Source of the DNA: Aminobacter sp039907765
GTDB lineage: Bacteria; Pseudomonadota; Alphaproteobacteria; Rhizobiales; Rhizobiaceae
Reading direction: 5' to 3'
Length of the DNA: 64,000 bases
Assembly: GCF_039907765.1 (NCBI RefSeq)
Contig: NZ_JARDJI010000003.1
Location: 248,001 to 312,000 of the forward strand
Below are positions 8,653 to 16,995 of this stretch, piece by piece; within the stretch, counting starts at the first letter, position 1; each line of letters opens with the position of its first letter. The notes below the pieces were generated by a model. That model was not told the DNA's origin and did no database searches. It saw only the letters and a list, made by a program, of their open reading frames with translations. Made by a program: the position numbers and the translations under genes.

Positions 8653-8764
8653 GATCAACCTTTCGATCCACCTTTTTCAATCCCCCCGCCAATCCACCTT
8701 TCGGCGTGCGCTTGGCTGCAATTTCGCGAGAAAGGCTGAAGTGGAACGAAACAGGAAAGGTTGG
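8653..8764. repeat. Cluster of repeated motifs at right end of element
   Basis: Variants of ATCCACCTTT occur at about 8653-8664, 8665-8676 and 8689-8702 in direct orientation, and GAAAGGTTGG at 8755-8764 is an inverted variant. The gene-free stretch 8524-8827 holds these and nothing else recognisable. They may be recombinase arm sites matching the copy at 7509. Confidence 0.4.
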
Positions 8765-8827
8765 CGGCGTCAACCCCTTCGATAAGGGGTGATAAAGTCT
8801 GAAAAGCGCAGCAATTTCAACCTGATG

Positions 8828-8846
8828 CCTCTTCTGGGCACCAGTT
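8828..8846 (+). repeat. Direct repeat copy 2 (attR-like)
   Basis: An exact second copy of the 19-base tRNA-Leu 3' end CCTCTTCTGGGCACCAGTT, without the rest of the tRNA. It marks the far boundary of the integrated element. Confidence 0.85.
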
Positions 8847-8884
8847 TCCGTTTCAGGATGCTCTCGATGCATCCATGAGAACGC

Positions 8885-8913
8885 AAAACCCCCGGTCACC
8901 CCGGGGGTTTTTT
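8885..8913 (+). terminator. Terminator, probably the original one of tRNA-Leu
   Basis: Perfect 11-bp arms AAAACCCCCGG (8885-8895) and CCGGGGGTTTT (8901-8911) around a 5-base loop, followed by further T. It begins about 40 bases after attR, where the tRNA terminator would have been before the insertion. Confidence 0.75.
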
Positions 8914-9020
8914 GCTATCCCGGGAAGCTTAGCCTTGGGCCAGGCGCGACGCCATCCCGTCGGCGGACTGGCCGAGTGGGCTCGGCCCCAAGCGGGGGCC
9001 AAGCCCCGGTCGTCGAAGCA

Positions 9021-9386
9021 TCAGGCCTCGAGATTGCGGTTGCGGTCCTGCCAGAGCTCCAAGATGGCCAGCAGGGCTACGGCGATGCCGAGGCCCATGT
9101 GCCAATTGCGCAGCGCTCCGCCATATTCAAAGGTGAAGGGCGAGGCGATCATCCAGAGGCCGCAGAACAGCGTCAGGATTTCCTCCCAGCGCCGCAGGAA
9201 TATCTGCTCGAGACCCCCGAGCACCACGATCGCTGCGCCCACGAGAGCCGTCGCTGCGGCCATCGTGGTGTTGCCGCCGATGTCGAACCACATCGGCGAT
9301 ACCAGGACCATGGCACCAAGGATCATCAAGGCGACATCCTCCCAGCGCCGGTGTTGCATCAGTCCCATGTTGTCAAGAGTTGCCAT
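9021..9386 (-). CDS. SPW-repeat membrane protein
   Basis: A 121-residue inner-membrane protein with four hydrophobic segments arranged as two similar halves: about residues 18-36 and 40-60, then 70-86 and 97-112. Each half carries the short motif after which the family is named, LVSPMWF and IASPFTF, and a basic-aromatic RRWED/RRWEE sequence before it. Family function is unknown. ATG at 9386 follows a GAGAGGATC ribosome site. It stands alone between the tRNA element and a convergent-facing glycosyltransferase region. Confidence 0.85.
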   Translation of the reverse strand: MATLDNMGLMQHRRWEDVALMILGAMVLVSPMWFDIGGNTTMAAATALVGAAIVVLGGLEQIFLRRWEEILTLFCGLWMIASPFTFEYGGALRNWHMGLGIAVALLAILELWQDRNRNLEA

Positions 9387-9424
9387 GACGAAGATCCTCT
9401 CAGGCTAAGTTCGAGTATAGCTCA

Positions 9425-9472
9425 AACGCCCGTGAGGACTTGTGCGTGGTGCCGAACTCCTCAACGGGCGTT
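9425..9472. promoter_or_regulatory. Inverted repeat upstream of SPW gene
   Basis: AACGCCCGTGAGGA (9425-9438) pairs with TCCTCAACGGGCGTT (9458-9472), with one extra base on one side. It may form a long hairpin in the SPW gene's upstream region or the trailer of the glycosyltransferase gene. A second small palindrome, GTTCAA-N9-TTGAAC, is at 9511-9531. Role unknown. Confidence 0.4.
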
Positions 9473-9563
9473 CTTCGCACTGACGCCAGTATCTCAAAAA
9501 ACCCCAACAAGTTCAATTAACCCTGTTGAACCGCCGGGGAACGGCGCCGGCGCGGGGCAACGC

Positions 9564-10535
9564 CTATCGGCCCGTGACCCGCGCATAGAGCCGCGAACGG
9601 GCACCGAACAGACCGAGTATCCGGCCCATGGACCAGCCGGCCGCCCGCGCGCAGGCAACGATACCTGGTCCGCCGCGAAACGGAACCGCGAGCGTCGCCA
9701 TGGCGACCGCGACCAGCCTATAGGGCAGAATCGCCATCCCGGGCGCGGCGCGCCATCCCCTGCCCCGCTTGCGGGCAAGCGATGCAAGCGACTGGTCGCG
9801 GGCGCGGCGGAACTGGTAGGCGAAGGTCAGGCGCTCCGGCGGCATGGTTTCGTACACCAATGCCCGGTCGGCCCAGGATTTCGTCAGGCCGCGGCGCGTG
9901 ACTTCGCGATCGAATGCTGCGTCGCTGCCGCCGGTCAGCGGGTCGCGCTCGTCGAACCGAAGCCCATGAACCACGAACAGGTCGCGGTGCGCGAGCCAGT
10001 TGTTGGTGACGACAGTGACGCGGTCGGCCCTGCCCGCCAGGTTCTGGCGGCGGGCAACTTCGGCCTTGTGACCGAAGCGATGCTGCACGCCGCGCAGGAT
10101 CGCCTTGCGCCATCGCGACAGCGGCGTGGCAGGCGCCTGCGCCTCGACCGGCCCACCGATGAGCAGAGCCCGGCTGCGGCGATATTCGGCGACGAGTTCC
10201 ACGAGCCAGTCCACCGCCACGCGCTCATCATCGTCGACGAAGGCGATCAGGTCGGCGCCGCAAGCGACCGCATGCTCCACGGCGCGGTTGCGCGCAATCG
10301 GGATGCCGATGCGCGGTTCGAGCCGGTAGTCGATCTTCAGACCGCTGTGCGCGCCGGCCACCACGTCGCGGCAATCGGGTCGCGCCGCATTCTCCACCAC
10401 GACGAAGTTCACGTCGACGCAAGGCGGTGTCTCGCACGTAGCCCATGATGCCATGAGCTGGGCGAGCATGAGAGGCCGTTCGCGGGTGATCGCCGCAACG
10501 CAAAGCCGCAAGCGCGGCATGGAACTGGAGGACAT
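9564..10535 (-). CDS. Family 2 glycosyltransferase
   Basis: A 323-residue GT-A type glycosyltransferase. N-terminal RLCVAAITRERP starts the nucleotide-sugar fold, IPIARNRAVEHA is the GT2 donor-site segment, and the metal-binding DxD motif appears as FVDDDERV near residue 107. GGSDAAFDREVTRRG near residue 217 is the ED-like catalytic region. A hydrophobic C-terminal stretch (about 265-290) suggests membrane association. ATG at 10535 is preceded by GGAG with 9-base spacing; an upstream TTG at 10556 is less likely. It points away from the second glycosyltransferase gene at 10714, so the two are divergent. Confidence 0.85.
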   Translation of the reverse strand: MSSSSMPRLRLCVAAITRERPLMLAQLMASWATCETPPCVDVNFVVVENAARPDCRDVVAGAHSGLKIDYRLEPRIGIPIARNRAVEHAVACGADLIAFVDDDERVAVDWLVELVAEYRRSRALLIGGPVEAQAPATPLSRWRKAILRGVQHRFGHKAEVARRQNLAGRADRVTVVTNNWLAHRDLFVVHGLRFDERDPLTGGSDAAFDREVTRRGLTKSWADRALVYETMPPERLTFAYQFRRARDQSLASLARKRGRGWRAAPGMAILPYRLVAVAMATLAVPFRGGPGIVACARAAGWSMGRILGLFGARSRLYARVTGR

Positions 10536-10713
10536 CTGCCCTGACTCCGCATTCAACCGTCGACATTGCGTCGCCAGGGCAGCGGCAACGCGGTTCTTGG
10601 TGCGGGGGCGGCTCCGTATCCCACAGCTTGATGCATATTACAAGTAGCAACAAGCATGGACCACAACCATAGAATCGGAATATCTGGCGCGTCCGATGGA
10701 AGGCGTGCGAGCC

Positions 10714-12600
10714 ATGATGAAGCCGATCCTGTCTTACTGCATACCGGTGCAGAACCGCCTGGCGGAGGTGGAGGCCACCCTGTGGCAAAACCTTGATGCC
10801 AACCGGCAATTCGGTCAGGCAGTCGAGTTCGTCATTGCCGATTTTGGCGGCGACCCGGCGCTCGATCGCCATATCCGGATGAATTTCGCGCCGGAACTCG
10901 CCTCGGGATATCTCAGGATCGTAACGGTCAAGCGCCTGCATCCCTGGCATTTCGGCCGGGCCAAGAACGTGTTCCGAGACCATATCGCGGCCGAGCTCTA
11001 TTCGAGCCTCGACGCCGACAACTTCGTTTCGGCTGCAGAAACGCAGCAGATCCTCGACCTTCATGCCGAACATGCCGGCCGGCTGCTGATCCATCATTTC
11101 AGCGGCAACTGGGGTGACGGGACCTGCGGCAGGATCACCCTGCCGGCTGATCTTTACCGTTCGGTCGGCTACGACGAGAGGTCGTTGCCGCGCCAGTACG
11201 ACGAAATGGACCTCATCCTGTCCGCACTCCGGACCGAGCCCGGGCTCGCCTATGTCTCCTACTTCCCGGGAGGCGCGCTTCGGAAATCGAAGGCCACGGC
11301 GAGTTTCCTGCGCAACGAAGGTGTCGGCATAGACTGCAGGGTGGTGGCTGACCTGCGTACCGCCAAGCCGCTCAACCCCAAGCAGAAGCGCTACATCGAG
11401 GATGGCGGTCTCCTCGAAGCGATGCAGCGGTTCAACCGGTCTTCCAGTTTCGCCAGGAACGCCCGCAACAGCGATGGCAGGGAACGCTACTTCGCCCAAG
11501 CGATGACGGGAGCGCATGCGGCCGTGCGGGCACTCGACCCGGTGGCGGCGCTGCAATGCTTCTTCGAAGCGCTCGCCCGACCGCTTTCGCGACTCGACGA
11601 TGGCCTGGTCCCTGTCTTCGCCTGCGTCAAGGACGACACCTTCGTGCTTGAGGAATGGTACAGGCACTACCGCCGCATCGGCTGCGGACCGTTCTTCATC
11701 GTAGACGACGACTCAGCCACACCCGTCTCGGAAACCTTGCCTTATCCCGACGTGCACGCGCTCACGCCGAGGGTGGGACACTACCGCACCTGCAAGGCAG
11801 CCTGGCTGATGGCGGCGATGAAAGCGGTGCTGCCGCAAGGCCGATGGGCACTCACGATCGACGCCGACGAATTCGTGGATGTGCCCTCGAGGCTCGGCAG
11901 GTCCATGGCGGATGCGGCGGCCGCCGCCGAAGGCGCTGGTTCGCCGTGGGCGCCGGGGCTGCTCGTGGACATGCTGCCGGCGCCTTCGGACCAGCCGGGG
12001 GAGCCGGCACGCGGCTCCTTTCTCGATGAATTCGACCGCCACCTGTTCGACGGCAGCGGCGACGAGTCCGCGTACCGGCGCAACAATTCGATCCGCTGGG
12101 CCTTCGGCAGGCACTGGCGGGCAAGCTACTGCATCGATGCCCGGTATCGCCTCGCCGGCACCATCGACGTGCTGCGCAAGGTTCCGCTCGTCAGATACAG
12201 TCACGATATCAGGCTGCATCACGGCTTCCATGACGTCGCCTTCTGCGATGCGGCCAAGACCGGGCGCGAGCGCTGGCACAGTCCACTGCTCCTGCCGATC
12301 CGGCACTACAAGCTCGTCAAGCTTTTCGATGCGCGCGAGCGCGAACGCATGGCGGCGCACGCCAGCCTGTGCTTCATCCACGATTTCAAGACGACGGCCA
12401 ATCTGCGCGAGCTCGTCGCCGGGGACCGCGCCGGCGACTGGGACAAACTGCATTTGCTGCACACGGTCCCGTATGACCCCGATCGCTTCTCCGATCCGGA
12501 GTTTTTCCGCGATGCGCTGGGTGTGGCGGCTGCGGTGCCTGGCTTGGTGCGCCGCACCATGCACGCCCTGCTCGGCGGAGCGCAAAAGTCCCTGCGCTAG
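10714..12600 (+). CDS. Two-domain glycosyltransferase (GT2-like plus GT2_4/GT92-like)
   Basis: About 628 residues. The N-terminal half starts SYCIPVQNRLAEVEATL and has a DxD-like SLDADNF, as in GT2 enzymes acting on surface polysaccharide. The C-terminal half (from about residue 285) starts VFACVKDDTFVLEEWYRHY and has IVDDDS and TIDADEFVD, the pattern of the Glyco_tranf_2_4/GT92-like fold. Start chosen at ATG 10714 (or 10717) after GGAAGG; an in-frame ATG at 10696 is possible. Two catalytic-looking domains in one chain suggest addition of two sugars or a catalytic plus a recognition domain. Acceptor unknown. Confidence 0.8.
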   Translation: MMKPILSYCIPVQNRLAEVEATLWQNLDANRQFGQAVEFVIADFGGDPALDRHIRMNFAPELASGYLRIVTVKRLHPWHFGRAKNVFRDHIAAELYSSLDADNFVSAAETQQILDLHAEHAGRLLIHHFSGNWGDGTCGRITLPADLYRSVGYDERSLPRQYDEMDLILSALRTEPGLAYVSYFPGGALRKSKATASFLRNEGVGIDCRVVADLRTAKPLNPKQKRYIEDGGLLEAMQRFNRSSSFARNARNSDGRERYFAQAMTGAHAAVRALDPVAALQCFFEALARPLSRLDDGLVPVFACVKDDTFVLEEWYRHYRRIGCGPFFIVDDDSATPVSETLPYPDVHALTPRVGHYRTCKAAWLMAAMKAVLPQGRWALTIDADEFVDVPSRLGRSMADAAAAAEGAGSPWAPGLLVDMLPAPSDQPGEPARGSFLDEFDRHLFDGSGDESAYRRNNSIRWAFGRHWRASYCIDARYRLAGTIDVLRKVPLVRYSHDIRLHHGFHDVAFCDAAKTGRERWHSPLLLPIRHYKLVKLFDARERERMAAHASLCFIHDFKTTANLRELVAGDRAGDWDKLHLLHTVPYDPDRFSDPEFFRDALGVAAAVPGLVRRTMHALLGGAQKSLR

Positions 12601-12964
12601 CTTTTTGCCCGGTCGCGGTGGCTCGCAGACGCGCGGTTCATGTAGTCACTCTTGCGAGCGCCGCGACGATTTTTTGCCATTTTACGAAAAACCTTCCGAC
12701 ATCCGCATGTGTAAAAGTATAAATCAGCAATATTGCTTCGCGTATCCTTCAGCGAAGATTCTTCCATGATGCAGCCGATCTGGCTTTCACCCCGGAAATT
12801 GTGAAAAAATTCCTTACGGGATTTACGATTCTTCCTGACAAACTGTTACCTTGAGACTCCAAACGTGTCCGTTCGCCACGGAACCGCCCGAGGCTCGCCC
12901 CATTCGCTGCCACATTTCGTCCGAAACCGTTCCGTGTGTTCAACAACGGGGCGTTAACCAGAAG
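12601..12964. other. AT-richer intergenic region before rlpA-like gene
   Basis: 364 bases without a gene. From about 12670 to 12850 the base composition drops well below the flanks, with several A- and T-runs and no ribosome-bound frame. A TTAACC half site sits just before the rlpA-like ATG. It probably carries the promoter and a long leader of that gene. No RNA fold or repeat could be assigned by eye. Confidence 0.4.
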
Positions 12965-13324
12965 ATGAAGAAGCGCGCTAAGCCAGCGATCGTGGCGGCC
13001 TCCGTCGCCGCCGGAATGATGATATTCGCCTCCACCGGAAACGCCTCCGCCCAATGCGGCAGGGCGTCCTGGTACGCCTTGACGTCGAAGACTGCCTCGG
13101 GCGAGCGCATGAATCCATCGGCCATGACCGCGGCCCACCGCTCGCTCCCCTTCGGCACCAAGCTCCGCGTCACCAATCAGAAGAACGGCAAGAGCGTCAT
13201 TGTCCGCATCAACGACCGCGGCCCGTTCATCAAGGGCCGCGTGCTCGACCTGTCCAAGGCCGCCGCGCAGCAGATCGGCTTCGTCCGCTCGGGCCACGCC
13301 GCCGTGTGCATGGAACGCGCCTGA
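12965..13324 (+). CDS. Small RlpA-family septal-ring/cell-wall protein
   Basis: A 119-residue exported protein: signal peptide at residues 1-29 (KKRAKPAIVAASVAAGMMIF, cleavage near ASAQ) and one double-psi beta-barrel domain from ASWYALTSKTASGE to the end, with INDRGPF and RVLDLSKAAA as family landmarks. RlpA of enteric and pseudomonad species adds a C-terminal SPOR domain and acts as a lytic transglycosylase on denuded glycan; here SPOR is absent. The in-frame sequence upstream of ATG 12965 lacks homology. Ribosome site is weak. Confidence 0.85.
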   Translation: MKKRAKPAIVAASVAAGMMIFASTGNASAQCGRASWYALTSKTASGERMNPSAMTAAHRSLPFGTKLRVTNQKNGKSVIVRINDRGPFIKGRVLDLSKAAAQQIGFVRSGHAAVCMERA

Positions 13325-13355
13325 TGCGAGCCCGCGCCATTGCGCGGGACAGGGG

Positions 13356-14411
13356 CTAGCCGAACCGACGCGCCGCCGTCTCGGCCATCGCCTCGGCGAG
13401 ACTCATGCCCCACTGGCTCCGGCAATAGGCACGGAAGTCGAAGCAGGGCAGGCCCGGGCTGACCTCGAATTCGATGAGATGGACCGTGTCGTCGGCCTCG
13501 ACGCGCAGGTCCATCGAGAAGACGTCGCGCAGCCCGAGGCCGATCATCAATGTCGCGGCGATATGCCTTATCGTCTCCGCCGCTCGCGGCTGAGCCGACG
13601 CCACCGGCACGAGTTCCGGCTCGGCATAGCTCCCCTCGCCCTTGGCCGCGGCGCCCGTTTCGCCATAGAGCGCCATGCTGTCGGCCATGGTCTGGAAGTC
13701 TCCGCCGGAATCGACGAAGGCTAGGCCCAGCACCTCAGGCCCCGCCGCAGGATCGACCGCGAGGAAGCTTGCCCGGACGTTGCGGCCCGCCACGTAGGAC
13801 TGCACGACGACGTCGTCGCGATAGGCTTCCAGCACGCGCCGGCCGAGCGCCAGCGCCTCCCCGGCCGTGCGACAACGCGAATCCTCCCATATGCCGATCT
13901 TGGCCCCGAGCCGATTGGGCTTGACGAAATAGCCGCCATGCGCGGCCGGCGGCTCGACCAGCCAGTGGCCACCGCGGGCAAGGCCGGCTGTTGGAACGGG
14001 CAGTCCGAGGGCGCCGAGCACCGCGCCGGACCGAAACTTGTCCTGGCAGAGCGCAAAGACGGAATCGTCGGCGCCGATCGTCGCGAGCCCGTTGAGCCGC
14101 GCCAGCGCAGGTGCGACGCCGCCGCGGAAATAGGCGACACCGTCGGTGAGCGTCCAGACCAATGTGCCGGAGCGTTCGCAGGACGCGAGAGCGCTGACCG
14201 CATCATCCAGCTCGACGGCGCGAAAACCAATGCCGCGGCGCGCGCAAGCTTCGCCTATCGCGTCGAATTCGGGGGCAAGATCGGTCGATTGCGCCAGATA
14301 GGAAGCGATCTCGGTCGCGGCGCGGCGGTCAAACCCTTCGGCCAACAGCCGCTCGAAGCAAGCCCGCTCGGGTTCGTAGACGAGCACGAGCGTCGGGGGG
14401 TGTCCGGCCAT
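13356..14411 (-). CDS. ATP-grasp ligase, D-Ala-D-Ala-ligase-like
   Basis: A 351-residue cytosolic protein. Residues around 165-180 (GGYFVKPNRLGAKIGIW) form the ATP-grasp lid with the ATP-binding Lys, VVVQSYVAGRNVR supplies the central strand, and IEFEVSPGLPCFDF has the metal-binding acidic and following residues (usually E..N, here E with V-S) near residue 315. This places it in the D-alanine-D-alanine ligase/carboxylate-amine ligase superfamily, but it is not Ddl. The usual N-x-x-P Asn of the metal site is Ser here. AGGAGG precedes ATG 14411 by 8 bases. Substrate unknown. Confidence 0.75.
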   Translation of the reverse strand: MAGHPPTLVLVYEPERACFERLLAEGFDRRAATEIASYLAQSTDLAPEFDAIGEACARRGIGFRAVELDDAVSALASCERSGTLVWTLTDGVAYFRGGVAPALARLNGLATIGADDSVFALCQDKFRSGAVLGALGLPVPTAGLARGGHWLVEPPAAHGGYFVKPNRLGAKIGIWEDSRCRTAGEALALGRRVLEAYRDDVVVQSYVAGRNVRASFLAVDPAAGPEVLGLAFVDSGGDFQTMADSMALYGETGAAAKGEGSYAEPELVPVASAQPRAAETIRHIAATLMIGLGLRDVFSMDLRVEADDTVHLIEFEVSPGLPCFDFRAYCRSQWGMSLAEAMAETAARRFG

Positions 14412-14540
14412 CGGTCATTCCTCCTGATGCGGACGCCAACGGCATTCCGACAGCCCGAGATTGGCATCGTCCCGATCCCGGTCCTGCCGGGAAATCGACC
14501 TTGAACCTGCGCTCCGGCGACACTCCTGCCCGTGCGGATT

Positions 14541-15413
14541 TCAGATCAGCACGCGCGGCTCGTGGCGGCCGTTGACCGCTATGTCGAGCAGGAAGGTCTT
14601 GCCCGCATATGGGTCGGCGCGCCGCGCTTCGGCATCGAGCCCTGCCGCAGCCGAGGTCACGGCCAGCCGGTCGGCCCCTGCCCCGACGAAGGCCGGGCAA
14701 GACGCCTGCACCGCCGGCACCGCCACGCTGCGCAAATGCCTGCCGTCGGGTGCGTAGGCATCGACGCGGCCGCGGCCCCAGCAGGCGTTCCACAATATGC
14801 CCTCACGGTCGAGCACGGAGCCGTCGAGCCCGCCCTCGTCGCCGCGCCTGTCGACGAACAACTTGGGCTCGCCGACTGGCAGGCCGGTGTCGGCGTCGCA
14901 GTCGACCCGGTAGAGGATGTTCACGGCAGTGTCCGTGAAGTAGGCCGTCTTGCCGTCCTCGGTGAAGCAGATTGAGTTGGGAATGCTGATCGCCGGGTAG
15001 AGCAGGCGCAGCTCGCCGCGGAAATACCAGTAGATCGCCCCGGCCCCGGCCTCGGCCTTCTTGCCCATGGTGCCGAACCACAGCGCACCTGAGGGATGCA
15101 CCCGCGCGTCGTTCGACCGGGTGGAGCCGTTGGAAGCTTCGACCGGATGGTGCATCGTCAGCTTGCCGGTCGCGGCATCGCGGATATGGAGCCCCGTCTC
15201 CGTAAGCAGAAGCTGACGTTCGCCGTCGATGACGGCGATGGCGCTCGCCATTTCGCCGAACTGGTGGACGCGCGTCTCACCACCTGAGACCTTCTTCTCG
15301 AGCATGCGGCTCGCGACGATGTCGAACCAGTAGAGCGTGTCGGTCGCAGGATCGTAGCTCGGACCCTCGCCCAACTCGCAAACCACGTCGGAGAAGATCG
15401 AAGCGCCGCCCAT
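14541..15413 (-). CDS. SMP-30/gluconolactonase family sugar lactonase
   Basis: A 290-residue six-bladed beta-propeller with metal-site segments ELGEGPSYDPATDTLYWFDI at the start, SNDARVHPSGALWFGTMG in the middle and SICFTEDGKTAYFTDT later, all typical of calcium- or zinc-dependent aldonolactonases. Last gene of an operon with a dehydrogenase, sugar acid kinase and aldolase, it probably opens the galactono-lactone made by the dehydrogenase. Ribosome site GGGGGAG; it starts 3 bases after the dgoA stop. Confidence 0.9.
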   Translation of the reverse strand: MGGASIFSDVVCELGEGPSYDPATDTLYWFDIVASRMLEKKVSGGETRVHQFGEMASAIAVIDGERQLLLTETGLHIRDAATGKLTMHHPVEASNGSTRSNDARVHPSGALWFGTMGKKAEAGAGAIYWYFRGELRLLYPAISIPNSICFTEDGKTAYFTDTAVNILYRVDCDADTGLPVGEPKLFVDRRGDEGGLDGSVLDREGILWNACWGRGRVDAYAPDGRHLRSVAVPAVQASCPAFVGAGADRLAVTSAAAGLDAEARRADPYAGKTFLLDIAVNGRHEPRVLI

Positions 15414-15416
15414 TGG

Positions 15417-16052
15417 TCAGCTCCCCCTGCCGATGGCGTCCCAGCCGGCCACCGCCGCGCGGGCGCGGGCACCGACCTCGGCCGCCGTCATGCCGGGCTT
15501 GTAGAGGCTCGAGCCCAGCCCGAACAGCTGCACGCCGACCTTGGCGTAGGCGGCGAAATCGACCTCCGACACGCCACCGACGACGCCGACCTGCGTTTCG
15601 GCTGGCAGCACGGCGCGTATGGCGGAAATGCCGCCGGTGCCGAGCACGCTCGCCGGGAAGAACTTCAGCGCCGAGGCGCCCAGCTTGAGCGCCAGGAAGG
15701 CATCGGTCGGGGTGAAGACGCCAGGCATCGTCACCATCTTGTGCACCATCGCCCGGCCCATCACCTCGGCGTCGATGTTGGGGCTGACCAAGAGCCGCCC
15801 GCCGGCATCGTAGAGGCGATCGACATCCTCGCCGCGCACCACCGTGCCGCCGCCGACCAGCGCCTCGGGCAAGGCATTCGCCAGCATCTCGATCGAGCGG
15901 AACGGATCGGGCGAATTGAGCGGCACCTCGATCGCCTCGATGCCGGCGTCACGGACGGCGCGGCCGACGTCGAACGCCTCCCCGGGTTTCAGCCCGCGCA
16001 GGATGGCGACCAGGCCGCGGCCGAGCCTTGGAAATGGAGCCGTCACGTTCAT
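15417..16052 (-). CDS. dgoA: 2-dehydro-3-deoxy-6-phosphogalactonate aldolase
   Basis: Class I aldolase (KDPG/KDPGal family) splitting 2-keto-3-deoxy-6-phosphogalactonate into pyruvate and glyceraldehyde 3-phosphate. The catalytic Glu is in IEVPLNSPDP and the Schiff-base Lys in ALKFFPAS; VGGVSEVDF closes the phosphate site. NSPDP favours the galactonate branch over the glucose branch. 211 residues from ATG 16052, which is preceded by AAAGGA; a TTG 18 bases upstream is not needed. It begins 4 bases after the kinase stop. Confidence 0.92.
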   Translation of the reverse strand: MNVTAPFPRLGRGLVAILRGLKPGEAFDVGRAVRDAGIEAIEVPLNSPDPFRSIEMLANALPEALVGGGTVVRGEDVDRLYDAGGRLLVSPNIDAEVMGRAMVHKMVTMPGVFTPTDAFLALKLGASALKFFPASVLGTGGISAIRAVLPAETQVGVVGGVSEVDFAAYAKVGVQLFGLGSSLYKPGMTAAEVGARARAAVAGWDAIGRGS

Positions 16053-16056
16053 GTCG

Positions 16057-16995
16057 CTATCCTTTTGCAAGCATTCCGTTGCGCCGCGCCGCGGCCACCA
16101 GCCCAGCCATCACCGCCTTGTCGGCGTCGGCGATGCGAACTGCGAGGCCGCCGAGCTTCAGCGCTTCGGCATAGAGCGCGCCGAGCGATCCCGAGCCGAC
16201 CAGCACGACAGGCGTGTCGCGCTGCCCGAAGCGGCGCGTGGCCGAGGCGATCTCGGCGCCGATGAGAAGGCCCGACAGCGCCGCCGCCGCATCGGCCTGG
16301 CCGAGGCCTGACAACAGGCCGGCGGCGCGGATGCCGAACAGGCGGGCGCCGATGTCGCCGTCGGTCAAGGCTTCCCGGCACCAGTCGCGGAACACCTGGT
16401 TGCCGGGCGCCACCGCCGCCGGCTTCTCGCCCAGCGAATGGCGCAGGATCGAATGACCGGCAAACACCGAAAACATCTCACCGGTCGGCCAGGTGCCGAA
16501 GCCGCTGACCCTGCCGTCGTCGACGGCGACCCATTTGCAGTGGGTACCCGGCATGCAGACGAGATGGCTGCCGGAACCAACCTCGGCGGCGACGCCGGCA
16601 AGCTGGGTCTCCTCGCCGCGCATCACGTCCGGCGCGCCTGCCTTGCGCTGGGCGAGGCCCGGCACGATACGGACATCGCGTCCGGTACTGGGCACCGGCA
16701 CCGCGGCGCCCAGGATGTCGGCCAGCGACGCCGGCACGTCGACATAGGGCGCCTCGACCCAGCCCTGGCGGGCGCCGGCCATGCCGCAGACGATCGTCGG
16801 CAGGTCGGCGGGCGCCCCCATGCTGGCGAGGTGATTGTCGAGGATCGGCGCAAAGCCCTTGTGCTGGGCGGTCAGCAGGCCCTCGTCGCCGCGGCGCTCG
16901 TCGAGCACCGTGCCCTTACCGTCCAGCAGCCAGACGCGCAGCCTGGTGGTGCCCCAGTCGACGGCGGCAATCGACGCCTTGGAATCTCTGCTCAC
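16057..16995 (-). CDS. dgoK: 2-dehydro-3-deoxygalactonokinase
   Basis: Phosphorylates 2-keto-3-deoxygalactonate for the downstream aldolase. N-terminal AVDWGTTRLRVWLLDG is the ASKHA-type phosphate loop; CMPGTHCKWV and GTWPTGEMF are characteristic of DgoK. 312 residues. Start is GTG at 16995, overlapping the stop of the dehydrogenase gene (GTGA), with GGAGG six bases before it. Confidence 0.92.
   Translation of the reverse strand: MSRDSKASIAAVDWGTTRLRVWLLDGKGTVLDERRGDEGLLTAQHKGFAPILDNHLASMGAPADLPTIVCGMAGARQGWVEAPYVDVPASLADILGAAVPVPSTGRDVRIVPGLAQRKAGAPDVMRGEETQLAGVAAEVGSGSHLVCMPGTHCKWVAVDDGRVSGFGTWPTGEMFSVFAGHSILRHSLGEKPAAVAPGNQVFRDWCREALTDGDIGARLFGIRAAGLLSGLGQADAAAALSGLLIGAEIASATRRFGQRDTPVVLVGSGSLGALYAEALKLGGLAVRIADADKAVMAGLVAAARRNGMLAKG

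Larger units (their letters stand above)
7447..8846. mobile_element. Decayed tRNA-Leu-integrated element (about 1.4 kb)
   Basis: The segment between the two 19-bp repeats carries a small excisionase-like gene, a 40-codon fragment that may be the start of its integrase, one orphan membrane-anchored protein gene, and repeated short motifs near both ends. GC content is visibly lower than in the flanks. No full integrase is present, so the element should be immobile without help. The interpretation as a deleted genomic island or satellite is inference from the repeat, the tRNA and the contents. Confidence 0.75.

Noticed and set aside
8524..8827. CRISPR-like array at the right end of the element
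   Set aside because: Repeats are short, irregularly spaced and partly inverted, with no spacers of uniform length and no cas genes in the window.
8960..9010. A GGCCGAGTGG-like stretch suggesting a tRNA-Ser/Leu D-arm
   Set aside because: No acceptor stem, anticodon arm or T-arm follows; it is a GC-rich chance match beside the SPW gene end.
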